Part shown: piece by piece, positions 18,919-27,457 of the stretch
Numbering within the stretch: position 1 is the first letter of the stretch
How the letters are laid out: each line of letters starts with the position of its first letter
Assembly: GCA_002104905.1 (NCBI GenBank)
Contig: MCFE01000903.1
Span: 1-27,457, forward strand
Direction: 5' to 3'
Length of the DNA: 27,457 nucleotides
From: Basidiobolus meristosporus CBS 931.73
Lineage: Eukaryota; Basidiobolomycota; Basidiobolomycetes; Basidiobolales; Basidiobolaceae
Position numbers and translations under genes: made by a program
Notes under the pieces: model-generated
What the model was told of the DNA's origin: nothing
What the model saw: only the letters and a program-made list of their open reading frames with translations
Database searches by the model: none

Positions 18919-19141
18919 ATATCAGGTACCCAGAACATGAGATTCTGATGAGTTGTTCAAGCAGCCCCACACCTTGCAAACATATTCTGTAGACCTTCCT
19001 AAGCATATTCTAGGTGCTTGTCTTGCCAAGATCATGTAAAAGTATAAATACCACTCTTGCATTCAATAAAGCATCAAGTGAAAGCCACATAATCTACTTG
19101 CTCTCCCAATCACTTCCAATATCTCCAATGCTCTTACAACA
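18919..19141 (+). repeat. copia-family LTR, second 3' fragment
   Basis: It begins at ATATCAGGTACCCAGAACAT (LTR position about 128) and reaches the true end CTCTTACAACA at 19141. It carries TATAAATA and AATAAA. It is more diverged than the copia-2 LTRs. No internal element sequence follows. Confidence 0.82.
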
Positions 19142-19600
19142 GAAGAAACTTATAACACTCTGCAATATGTAGACTAGGTTCTTGATGGTTAAGTTTGTAT
19201 TACATCCTCTTATAACTACTCAACTTGCACTAGATTTGACTTGACAATATACTCAAGACTTGTTTTGTTGGATAGTGCCACATTTAGCAATGAGTGCCAA
19301 ACAGTGCCATAGGGTGCCAGAAAGGCATAGCCAGCCAATACTTGGCCACAGACAGTGAGAGATAACTCTACATCTTTAGGCAAAGTAGCCCTTGTGTTTC
19401 ACCCACTGTGCTAGAGAAAATCCATGTTTTACCTTTTTTTTGGGATGCATGTAAAAAAGGGAAAGAACCAGTTGGTGAAAGCTTAGAGGGTGATAGATTC
19501 CAAGATATCAGCCAAGTCATTTGGAATATTTAGGGCACACCTATTGCCCAGGAGCATCCAAATGGTGTAGTTACTGGCCAGAACTGTCTGATGATGGGTA
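19142..19600. other. transition between repeats and host sequence
   Basis: No gene is seen. The sequence is AT-rich and still repeat-like. AGTGCCA or GGTGCCA occurs four times at 19274-19319, the last three at 10-bp spacing. After about 19600 the base composition rises in G+C. Confidence 0.35.
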
Positions 19601-20869
19601 AGTTTTTGGGAGTTATAGAGATCAGGTATAACTCAAAGGATTTACCGGTAGTTTACAAAGCTTCTTGGGCTGTTGGGAAATGTAGAAAACATTGCGTATC
19701 TTCTGATAACAATTCCCGTAACCGCCTGTGGAACAACAAAGAGTTATATGAAAGGGCTGTAGACAAAGAGCGACCGTTGCATTGAGCAGGTGTGATATCA
19801 CCATCCACAGATGATTGACTGGACGAAACAGCTGGGACAGCTTGATGTCCGTACTCACAAACAGGTGAACAAGGTTGGACGAAATTCACTAGGGAGCAAA
19901 TGAACTTGGTGGGATCAAGACACCTTTGGTTATATCATGCCGAGCTAAATATATGGAGGTGCAGTGGCAAGGAATGTACCAAAGCGACCATTTGATCATG
20001 CTTCCCAATGATCATTCATCGATAGCTAGAAACAGTTCGAGGGTATGCAGGCATATATGGGCAATTCAAGATTCAGAGATGATTATGATAGCGTAAGAGC
20101 TCCAAGTGAGCCCAGGTACCCGTGTGGATTGATAGACACCCAGTCAGATGCTGGGCTGATTAGCGGATTTCAAACCAGTCCACCCGCTACGGAGCATGCT
20201 CAAGCTATTGGGGATTCTATGCTGTCCCGATATCTTCTGCATCGTCCACGACCTCGGATTAGTACGGCGGGTGCCACATGATGTGTGGTTGGGATGCCTT
20301 TGGTCGACCCATCATTCTGGGGCGATCCCACATGTCCGTCTCCAGCGATGATCCAGATCTAGACGAAGCAGATGGTGGGTTGATGGGCTGCAACCAATTT
20401 GGTAGACGTTGGGTTGCAGGAATGGGACTTGATCGAGGATCTGCCCAGTAGAAACCCACCAGTTCACACGCTTTCGAGTGATACAGAGCAGTGAAGGGTT
20501 TCCCCCACATGGCATGAACAACAAGCTTATCCCGCCTCTACACACGCGGGCACCATTGGTGTATCTCTCACACCCGCCGCTGATAAACAGTGAAACTCCC
20601 GGTACAAGCCACTGAGAATCGAAATCCCCATCGAGACCGGCCGGTTTATCAGGCGGCTGGTGATATCATGATGATTCCCCTTCCCCAGCGGCACCTGTTG
20701 ACGAGATACGAAATCCCCGGGCATCGATGGAACGGGCAACAACCTTCACACGCAACCGTCGTCGAGATTAAGCTTAAACTGGGACTTTGCCAGCGAGATC
20801 TAAATATAGACGGCCAACGCCAGATATGGATCCAACGAATGGTGACGATGGATCGGATTCCTTCCTCGA

Positions 20870-20897
20870 GTGGACAGTGGACAGTGGACAGTGGACA
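20870..20897. repeat. tandem repeat (GTGGACA)x4
   Basis: Four perfect head-to-tail copies of the 7-mer GTGGACA are followed by a partial GTA. This is an ordinary minisatellite-type slippage repeat. Confidence 0.95.
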
Positions 20898-21623
20898 GTA
20901 GAATTCGATTCGCTATCTTCGCATCTCCCTCCCTGCGGCATCCAGACCGTATTCCATTGGCAGATCGGATGGATCCTCTTTTCCGAGTCCTCACCCGCCT
21001 CACCCCTTACCTCCCCTCCCCTCACCCCGACGCTCGCCAACTCATGCGAATCGAAGCACGGTGGGCTTGCACACATCGTCAAATCCAAATAGATTTGTTT
21101 CACCTCCTGTAGATTGCCAATGACACTCGCCGACACCGTGTGAGAGGGAGTTGATGAGGGATTTGACGTGTCTCACCAACGTGTTTTCCGAACAAGGAAG
21201 GGTGTACCTGAACAGGAGCTACGGCCGGCCATTGGCTCCCGCCTCGTCCAGCGCCGAATCAGTCGCGACCGAAGCGGGGTTGGTCAAGAAGGTTGGCGAG
21301 CGAGATGAGACGTTTTAGCTTAAATTATGAAGCAGACCTCGAGCTCGAACGGCGGATCATTGGGTGGATGGGCGCGTCGAGTGTTTGCATAAGCAAGCTC
21401 GGGATCCTGGCGATGGGGACTTGTAACACAAGCCTGGTCGTTGGCCATGATTCCCAGATGGAGGTTGATTAGGTGACGGGAAGCGTCGACCCACGCTTAC
21501 CCCACGCCAACATCGGCCAACGAGAGGGATTACGACACGGCGGGGGCGTGAGTCAGTGTTAAGCTTCAGATGGCTGCTACATCGCCATGAGCCCTCCACC
21601 CACTGTGGTGAGAAGGACACCCA

Positions 21624-21634
21624 CTTATTTTTAG
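21624..21634 (-). promoter_or_regulatory. MADS-box (MEF2/Rlm1-like) site, distal copy
   Basis: CTTATTTTTAG on the + strand is the reverse complement of CTAAAAATAAG at 22267 and 22326. It fits the MEF2-type consensus YTAWWWWTAR. Function is inferred only. Confidence 0.4.
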
Positions 21635-22266
21635 ACGGTCTTACTCACTGCCCACGGAACAATGGCAAGTAGTCAAATATAAGCGCTGGTCTTGCCATTT
21701 GAATCCACTGGCTGGGCGAATCACGGGGAGCTGCATCAGCAATCAAGATTCACACTGGTATCATCACCGCTTGGCGTATGTTGCCTGAACTAAACATGGA
21801 CGAGAACAATGAATCCTGGACCCACCAATCCGAGTGAAGGGGGCGGCCCGAAAGGGAAACGGGGCAGGTGGGGCCAGCCACGCCCACCACCGCTTGGCTG
21901 GATCTGATCCCCCGAGGGGCTTTCCAACTCCGAATCCAGTCCAACTAGGATCACGACTCAATCGGGCGGTGGCCATGGACATCTCCCCAACCCTCGATCA
22001 TCTCACTGAGGCTCAGAGGAGTGCAATGCTGCTCACCTGCGGGAGGTTTCAGTCGCACCGGATGGAGCCAACCAGTCCAGACCAGGGGTGACGCACATCT
22101 CGGACCGGCATATTGCCAGTTTCAGTGATGATCAAGGTAGAATTCCATTCGGATGGCGGGGGTAGGCGATCCACCAAATCCATTCGAATCTGCCCAGGGA
22201 GCAGGTGATCGCTCGGCAGGTGAACTCCACCAGCCATTCCGTGACCAGAAAGGCACCTACCCAGTG

Positions 22267-22278
22267 CTAAAAATAAGG
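22267..22278 (+). promoter_or_regulatory. MADS-box (MEF2/Rlm1-like) site, middle copy
   Basis: CTAAAAATAAGG fits YTAWWWWTAR. It is identical to 22326-22337 over 12 bases, about 350 bp before the homeobox start codon. Confidence 0.45.
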
Positions 22279-22325
22279 CAGAGATCTGGGTTTGATTGAT
22301 CAGTGTCTGTGAGGGGAGTCGTAGC

Positions 22326-22337
22326 CTAAAAATAAGG
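22326..22337 (+). promoter_or_regulatory. MADS-box (MEF2/Rlm1-like) site, proximal copy
   Basis: CTAAAAATAAGG lies 59 bp after the middle copy and about 78 bp before the putative TATA box, a plausible upstream activating position. Confidence 0.45.
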
Positions 22338-22403
22338 ACAAATTATGGGTGCGAAACCAGCTGCGGGTGACGTCGAATTCATCATTTGGTACGCCGCGAA
22401 ATC

Positions 22404-22410
22404 TTTATAA
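22404..22410 (+). promoter_or_regulatory. putative TATA box of the homeobox gene
   Basis: TTTATAA, in the context AATCTTTATAAGGCC, lies about 215 bp before the ATG. A pyrimidine-rich leader follows (CCTTCTCTCTGTAATACCTCTC). It is the only TATA-like element in the GC-rich stretch next to the gene. Confidence 0.5.
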
Positions 22411-22624
22411 GGCCTGGATGGTACAAGGGGTGAACAGCCCATATTTGATCCTCAGCAAAGCCTTTGTCAGCGCCAACACCACCAGAAATCCTTGTCCTGT
22501 ATCCCCTAGAGTTTTGTAGTGCCATATACCCACCACGCTCCTGAATAGCCAAGTGATACCCTCGCCCAACCGCACGCCCTTATACCCACCTTCTCTCTGT
22601 AATACCTCTCACAACATCTAGTCA

Positions 22625-23911
22625 ATGATCAAAACCGAAGACCAGTTGGTGGACGACTTCCTAGACCCGGAGTCCCCCTCCGGTGAAGGCAAGGAAGTGA
22701 AAAGAAGAAATCGATTGAACCCCCGTCAGGTGACCCGGCTGATGGAGGTCTTTGAACAGACGGCCAAGCCAAAGGCCGACATACGGCACAAACTGGCGGA
22801 GGAGCTTGGCATGCACCCGCGCGCCGTGCAAATCTGGTTTCAGAATAGAAGACAAAAACTGAAAAAAGAGAGCCTAGAGGCCACAGCGGCCGAGTCCAAA
22901 TATCCCCTGGACAAGGCCAAGCTCACGTTGTGCGATACCAACCCTGTATATACAACCCCACAAACATCCTACCTGTCTGGTTACGGCCTTACTCTGAACA
23001 GCTTCCCCAGCATGGCCAAAGGTTCGATTGCTGATGCCGCCACATTTGGCCTACAAACCCCATCAAGCATCGCCATACTCTCAGGCCTCGGGCTGGGACC
23101 TAGTCAAGATTCTATTCTTTCCTCTTCCGCCGCGCTGTCCCTCTCACCAGGTAAGCAACTGAGTCCCCCTGATCTGTACGGCACGAGTGCCTAATGGTTT
23201 TTTCCTCCAGATTTCTCTGAAGCTGCCACCTCCCTAGATAACCAAATCAATAATTCCTCTCTGGCTTTGCTACAAGGATGTAATACGGTCTCCCTAGACC
23301 AAGACGACGCCTTTCCCAATCTCTTCGACGGGGGAAACTTGGCCCTGGACGTCGCGAGCCATTCTCGCACTTCCTCTGCCACCTCCAGTAATACCAACTG
23401 TACTGATCCAACGATGGATTCGTCAATTAACGGTCATTCACCCTTTCTGTCCGCAGGGCTTGATTCCCTTGGCCTGGATCTGTCTTCCCAGATCAGTATG
23501 CTGCAAAGGCAGCACTCGTACCCCCAAAACCTACCGATGAAGAGGAAGGCCTTCTCGTGGCATGATCTATATCCACTGATGCCGCCTGGCCAGGAAAAAA
23601 TGACCAATCCCTCACTAGCCGATCACCCCGCCAAATCCCAGAATCTAAAGCGGCAGACACCGGAGGTGATCTATGGTAATCAACACCCGATCATGTCCAC
23701 CAGCCCCAACCGGAACCCCAGTCTCCCCGTCTACACCCGCTCCTTTAGTGATCCGTTTGTCGGTGAGATGCACCCGGATGGCAAACGGCGGAGGGTTGGC
23801 GAAAGCATCAGTGAAAACGAAGACATTCTCTCCGCATTTCTGCCGCTGGAACAGGAGCTTAACAAACCCAACTCCGCGGGGGGATTGAGCGACATGCTTG
23901 CCTATCTGTAA
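22625..23911 (+). CDS. homeobox transcription factor, one intron
   Basis: A nuclear DNA-binding regulator of about 408 residues after splicing 23151-23210. The start is firm: an in-frame TAG lies two codons upstream of ATG 22625. The homeodomain covers residues 24-83, from KRRNRLNPRQVTRLMEVFEQ to the recognition helix (AVQIWFQNRRQKLKKE). W71, F72, N74 and R76 correspond to canonical positions 48, 49, 51 and 53, and Q73 to position 50 (Antp-like specificity). It is a 60-residue, non-TALE domain resembling fungal Hoy1/Phx1-type factors. The rest is Ser/Pro/Asn-rich with no named domain. A basic KRRR lies near the C-terminus, followed by an acidic-hydrophobic tail (SENEDILSAFLPLEQEL, then LSDMLAYL) that could activate transcription. 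It is convergent with the RecQ gene. Target genes are unknown. Confidence 0.9.
23151..23210 (+). other. intron of the homeobox gene
   Basis: 60 nt, GTAAGC...CCTCCAG, phase 1. The branch-like CTAAT at 23191-23195 lies 15 bases before the acceptor. Splicing joins two open frames. Without splicing the frame ends at the TAA inside that branch motif (23192-23194). Confidence 0.88.
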
Positions 23912-24405
23912 TGGATTTCATGTAGTTTATTTATGACGGATCTGGATTTTAATGTGGTTCCCCTCGTTTTCTTGTGAAAAAATTTTCAACCTGGCGTGTA
24001 TATTTTACATATATATTTATAATTGTTCCCTTTCCGTAACTACCCGTAATAATGAAAAGAGGCTTTAGTTGTAGGCTCAAGTCGGTGCCCTGGTCGTATT
24101 GTCGGAACAACAATCGTCGAGAGCGGAGATCGAGGACGCGTTGTCTTTCGGCCAGGGGATTCTTAGTCAATGTACAAATGAACTGTCAAATGTCATATTC
24201 AAACTGCAACTTGAATAACGATAAATAAAATGATTTGTGAACCAAAACTAAATACGGTGGCGACATTTAACGTTTTAATTTTGTCAATCTAATAGGTCTA
24301 ATAGCCGGATGATGCGCTTGAGCTGTGGTACTTGATTTGGCTGCTGCGCCCGGTCCGCTTCGAAAATGTCGGGATGTGTGTTCAGTAGTGGCGGTAGTTT
24401 CCAAT
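23912..24405. other. intergenic region between convergent genes
   Basis: 494 bp of shared 3' flank. AATAAA at 24224-24229 could serve the homeobox mRNA but is about 315 bp downstream. AT-rich tracts around 23990-24025 (TATATATTTATAATT) may be efficiency elements. No gene is seen. Confidence 0.45.
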
Positions 24406-27400
24406 CTATTTGAGGAAAGGGTTAGAAATTCTGGCTTTTCTTGTTGCCGACCTACGGACAAACCTGGCTGCAGGGCGAAAGCTGGACTCGGTTGTTGCAG
24501 AGCCTCTCATCATATCCGCATATCTACGCGTAATCTCAATGAACTCCTGCCCGTAAGACTCGGCTTTCGTTTTCGTAACCCCTGGGAGATCCATTAGATC
24601 GTTTATCGCTGGAGAATATTCGTCAGTATTATGCTACACCAAACCAAGGTTCATTCAACACTTACTCTCGGGTAACCTTTGCGACATCAATATCAGCACG
24701 CTATCCACGAAAATGGTTCGTGGTTGAACCTGCATTCGGGCACACATCTACGGAGCGAGACTTTGGATGAGTTGAATATCTTTTGAGATAGTATCTCAAG
24801 ATTCCTTACCCCGTTGCGCTTCCCTCTCAGTTCTTCGTAGCATGCTTTCTGCATTGGATCGCTGTTGTTGCTACTCTCGGCAGGGCCGAAGCTCAACCGG
24901 GTTTGATCGTTGTCAACTTGAAGGGGCTCCTCAACTATCTGAGATTTACGGACAGTCTTTCGGATGAGTTTTGACGAGCTGGTATTTGGGGTATCTTTCT
25001 GCTTCTACAATGGGGCTGAGTATGTGCACATATTTCGTGCAGAATGACCGCCAAACTTACCAGTTCTGTCGTTGAAAATTGCATCACGAATTTCTTTCTT
25101 CCATTCAATAGTTGGAACGAGTTCTTCCCACACTGCGAAGCACACTAAGTAAATCCATTCCCTTGTGTACATACGTATGTGTGCTGCTTACCTGTAAATA
25201 GGATGCAATGAAGCCCTGCACCGTCTGCTCACAGCGTTCACTGAGATATTCTTGGAGTACCAGCATTCGGAACAACCTCTCTACATCGTTCCGGTTGAGG
25301 TGTTTTCCTGCGCCATACATGGCCAAATTATCTTGACCCGATCTAACGATTTTTTGGTGCTTCATACCACGGAATATATCCACAGCCTGGATCAATGTTA
25401 TATGTTGATTTTGCACTTCCTGCACTAGTTTGATGGCGCTGATCGCCTCCGACGTCATATCCCGGTCAACATAGGACTCGCGAGAAGTATTGACGCAGTT
25501 GTCACAAGTTTGGTGGCACTCCTTTGGATCGAATCGCTCCCCGAAGTAGGCCAACACTTGTTGTCGACGGCAGTCAGTGCGGTTTTCGCAGAATTGCACG
25601 ACCTGGAACAAGTTGTTTCGCTGCTGCTGCTTCAGCTGCTGGTTCCCGTCGCCTTGCTTGATAAGAAATTCGATGGTTGTCTTGTCCTTGTACGAGTAGA
25701 ATAAGATACAGGCCGCGTGCTTTCCATCTCTGCCTGCACGCCCCGTTTCCTGGTAGTACCCCTCTAAGGACTGCGGCAGAGAGTAATGTATCACAAAACG
25801 AACGTCGGATTTATCAATTCCCATACCAAACGCGATGGTGGCGACGATCACCTGAAGCTTATTCTGTTGCCAATCGGACTGGATTCGGGATCTATCTTCC
25901 TTGTCCAGGCCTGCGTGATAATGCTCCGCTTTCACGTTGTATTCGGTTTTCAACATATATGCAACATCCTCACAAGCTTTCTTGGAAGTACAGTAAATAA
26001 TCCCCGTTTGCTTGGCGTAATTGGCGGTGATGTAGGCATATATGTCGTTGTTGACATTCTTGGTCTTTGGGCGTACCTCATAATAGAGATTTTTTCGATT
26101 GAAGCTTTGGGAGAACGACATGCAGTTCTGAATTCGCAGACTCCCAACAATATCGAGCTGGACTTTGGCGTTGGCGGTTGCGGTTAACGCGATGATAGGG
26201 ACGCCTGGATAGCTTTGTTTTATGTGGCCCAGCGCTTTGTAATCAGGTCGAAAATCATGGCCCCATTGGCTTAAACAATGCGCTTCGTCGATAACAAACC
26301 TTGCCAGGAGTTTACGTCGAAATAGCTTTTGTATAGCCTCTTGAACTTGGTTACTCTTGATCATCATCTCAGGAGTGACGTAGAGGAGTTTTAGCCTTGG
26401 GTCAATTCTCTCAACCTCGCTAAAGATGAATCGTCGCTTTGCCGCATCGGTGTTTCCCGTCAGGCAGGCCGCAGGGATGCCGAGTCGTAACAGATGTTGC
26501 ACTTGATCTTGCATTAAAGAGAGTAGAGGGGAAATCACAAAGGTTACACCTTTAGTCGTGCCCTTGCTTACGATTGCAGGCAACTGGTAACACAAACTCT
26601 TTCCTCCACCAGTTGGCATCAACACGAAGGCGTCTTTACCGCCTAGAGTAGCATTGATGGCCTCCAGTTGATTTTGTCTGAACGATTTGAGCTTGAAAAC
26701 CTGTTTTAATGCTTTGTCGACATCTTTGGACCAGGGGTACGAAGGAAGCTTCGGCTTGACTTCGATTGACTGAGAGCTTGGTAGGTTTGATGTGGTTCTT
26801 GGCTGGGATGGGTCGTTAGGTGCTTGAAAGCTGTTGTGATGATTTGTGCTGGCTGGGGCAGGTTCGAGATTCGATATGCTCTGGTTTGGCGGGGTTGCTG
26901 GAATGCGGTATCGGATCGAAACCTCGATTATCCGCCAAAAACATCTCGTCATGTAATTGTGAAGGATCGGTTGGCTCGCCTGTATCAATATCCTCTATAG
27001 ATTGAGTTCTCCATTGGGAAGTTGTCCGAGCGTGTATGTGTTCTGTGTATATGTTGTTCAGCGCCATTTTGGAGGAATGGAGCATTGTGGCTCGATTTGT
27101 AACGATTCTTCGAACGAAACATTTGACATCATGCTTGGAGTACGCGAGTTGGCAGATTGCTATGTGACCGGTTGTTAGTAAGACACTCGACGTCGCCAAG
27201 TGCGAAAAAGTACACTCACATGGCTGGTTGAGCGCATTTCTTCAAGGATTTTTTCAACTGTCTTTATCTGATTCACCAACTGCGATCTAAGTCAACCAAA
27301 GATTAGCATTTGCGAACGTCTCAAACACGGGATGCAAAATACCTTTCAGTCTTCAATCTTCTGCGTAAATTCATATTGGCATCGGATTCAGCTTCATCGT

Positions 27401-27440
27401 CGAGGTCACATATTCGATCACTAATCTCGCACTTCTCCAT
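24406..27440 (-). CDS. RecQ-family DNA helicase, BLM/Sgs1 type
   Basis: ATP-dependent 3'-5' DNA helicase, expected in the nucleus, acting in homologous recombination and replication-fork repair. The main exon holds all RecQ motifs: motif 0 FRQNQLEAI, Walker A GGGKS (26596-26610), DEAH (26278-26289), ALTATA, and motifs V-VI FGMGIDKSDVRFVIHYSLPQ and QETGRAGRDG. The RQC part has a Cys cluster (C-x17-C-x3-C-x2-C, ending CHQTCDNC) and winged helix. Introns at 25191-25133, 25060-25005, 24809-24748 and 24665-24609 join exons carrying the HRDC domain (CYEELRGKRN...PGVTKTKAESYG). The protein ends at TAG 24408-24406. The N-terminus is low-complexity, as in Sgs1/BLM. The start at 27440 is the first ATG of a plausible short exon with introns at 27342-27287 and 27219-27160, but frames between 27159 and about 26890 do not join cleanly. 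An upstream exon beyond the window is possible. Confidence 0.9.
24609..24665 (-). other. RecQ gene intron inside HRDC, second
   Basis: 57 nt, GTAAGT...CTCCAG with a CTGAC branch motif, phase 1. It joins LMSQRLPE to TINDLMDLPGVTKTKAESYG. Confidence 0.85.
24748..24809 (-). other. RecQ gene intron inside HRDC, first
   Basis: 62 nt, GTAAGG...CCGTAG, phase 0. It joins CYEELRGKRNG to MCARMQVQPRTIFVDSVL, continuing the HRDC fold. Confidence 0.83.
25005..25060 (-). other. RecQ gene intron before the HRDC linker
   Basis: 56 nt, GTAAGT...TTGTAG, phase 0. It leads to a 65-codon exon starting KQKDTPNTSSSK and ending at the HRDC start. Confidence 0.83.
25133..25191 (-). other. RecQ gene intron in the RQC region
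   Basis: 59 nt, GTAAGC...TTCGCAG. Splicing joins GFIASYLQ to CGKNSFQLLNGRKKFVMQF, a typical winged-helix end. The 24-codon exon between this and the next intron stays exactly in frame. Confidence 0.85.
27160..27219 (-). other. RecQ gene intron 2 (N-terminal)
   Basis: 60 nt, GTGAGT...CACATAG with a perfect TACTAAC branch site about 20 bases before the acceptor. The next exon opens QSANSRTPSMMSNVSFEESL but meets a TGA about 100 bases on. A later AG, 26 bases downstream, would enter the other open frame. Confidence 0.65.
27287..27342 (-). other. RecQ gene intron 1 (N-terminal)
   Basis: 56 nt, GTATTT...ACTTAG with a GCTAAT branch-like motif. It joins the exon reading MEKCEISDRICDLDDEAD to RSQLVNQIKTVEKILEEMRS; the latter looks like a coiled coil and is the only open frame of that exon. 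Confidence 0.7.
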
Positions 27441-27457
27441 TTATACGTCCGCAGCAG

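Larger units (their letters stand above)
19601..22403. other. long intergenic region upstream of the homeobox gene
   Basis: No gene I can support in 2.8 kb. Open frames are short, overlap on both strands and lack recognisable domains. Contents worth naming are a four-copy 7-bp repeat (20870-20897), three MEF2/Rlm1-like 11-mers (21624, 22267, 22326) and a CRE-like TGACGTCG (22368-22375). It may be a large regulatory region or hold a decayed gene. Confidence 0.45.

Noticed and set aside
19275-19319. CRISPR-like array
   Set aside because: The repeat unit is only 6-7 bases with 4-13 base gaps in a eukaryotic context.
20774-21136. 120-codon minus-strand open frame and overlapping plus-strand frames around the 7-bp repeat
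   Set aside because: All frames on both strands are open together because of composition, the repeat interrupts them, and no protein family is apparent.
21154-21318. A 54-codon plus-strand reading frame (MRDLTCLTNVFSEQGRVYLN...) in the GC-rich intergenic region
   Set aside because: No recognisable domain, no clear promoter or splice partners, and a frame this long is expected by chance in GC-rich DNA.
19601-24405. tRNA or other RNA genes in the host intergenic regions
   Set aside because: I looked for B-box (GGTTCGAATCC-like) signals with a matching A box and acceptor stem and saw none.
24693-24896. 67-codon minus-strand frame as a separate small gene
   Set aside because: It reads through an intron of the RecQ gene; splicing gives the HRDC domain instead.

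Overview
The window is a stretch of fungal nuclear genome in two parts. From 1 to about 19,150 it is a nest of decayed, AT-rich transposable elements. From about 19,600 to the right end it is higher-GC host sequence with two convergent protein genes. The fungal assignment rests on short GT-AG introns (about 56-62 nt, with CTAAT, TACTAAC or CTGAC branch points), fungal-type copia and chromodomain gypsy retrotransposons, a fungal-style CMC-like transposase fossil, a compact homeobox factor gene and a BLM/Sgs1-type RecQ helicase gene. I cannot fix the genus.

Transposon layout. A Ty3/gypsy remnant on the + strand (gypsy-1: 1-33, resuming at 4222) is split inside its reverse transcriptase by a minus-strand Ty1/copia element (copia-1, 34-4216) with 100-bp LTRs and a perfect CCTGC target duplication. 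Gypsy-1 then jumps from reverse transcriptase to a polypurine tract and a probable 3' LTR (4704-about 5161). After about 1.6 kb of unrecognised sequence comes a minus-strand CMC/CACTA-like transposase fossil (about 6773-7524). A minus-strand chromodomain-bearing gypsy element (gypsy-2, about 7525-13407) cuts it off. Next is a fragment of a third, older copia (13408-13720 and 18405-18476), split by a plus-strand copia (copia-2, 13721-18404) with roughly 348-bp LTRs and a perfect ACTAC duplication. Solo and broken LTRs of the same family follow, to 19141.

Copia-1 and copia-2 belong to one family with a single gag-pol frame (Gag with zinc knuckle, protease, integrase, reverse transcriptase, RNase H). 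In both, the primer-binding site directly after the 5' LTR is complementary to the anticodon arm of initiator tRNA-Met, as in Drosophila copia and Ty5 half-tRNA priming. The probable Gag ATG is the triplet that pairs with the CAU anticodon. No element is intact: frameshifts, nonsense codons and 6-8 % LTR divergence show old insertions.

Host part. 19,600-22,380 holds no gene I can support. It contains a small tandem repeat and three copies of a MEF2/Rlm1-like 11-mer upstream of a homeobox gene (22625-23911, one 60-bp intron). A RecQ helicase gene lies on the minus strand (24406-27440, helicase-RQC-HRDC). Its last four introns are clear; its N-terminal exon structure is not resolved. The two genes are tail to tail, 494 bp apart.
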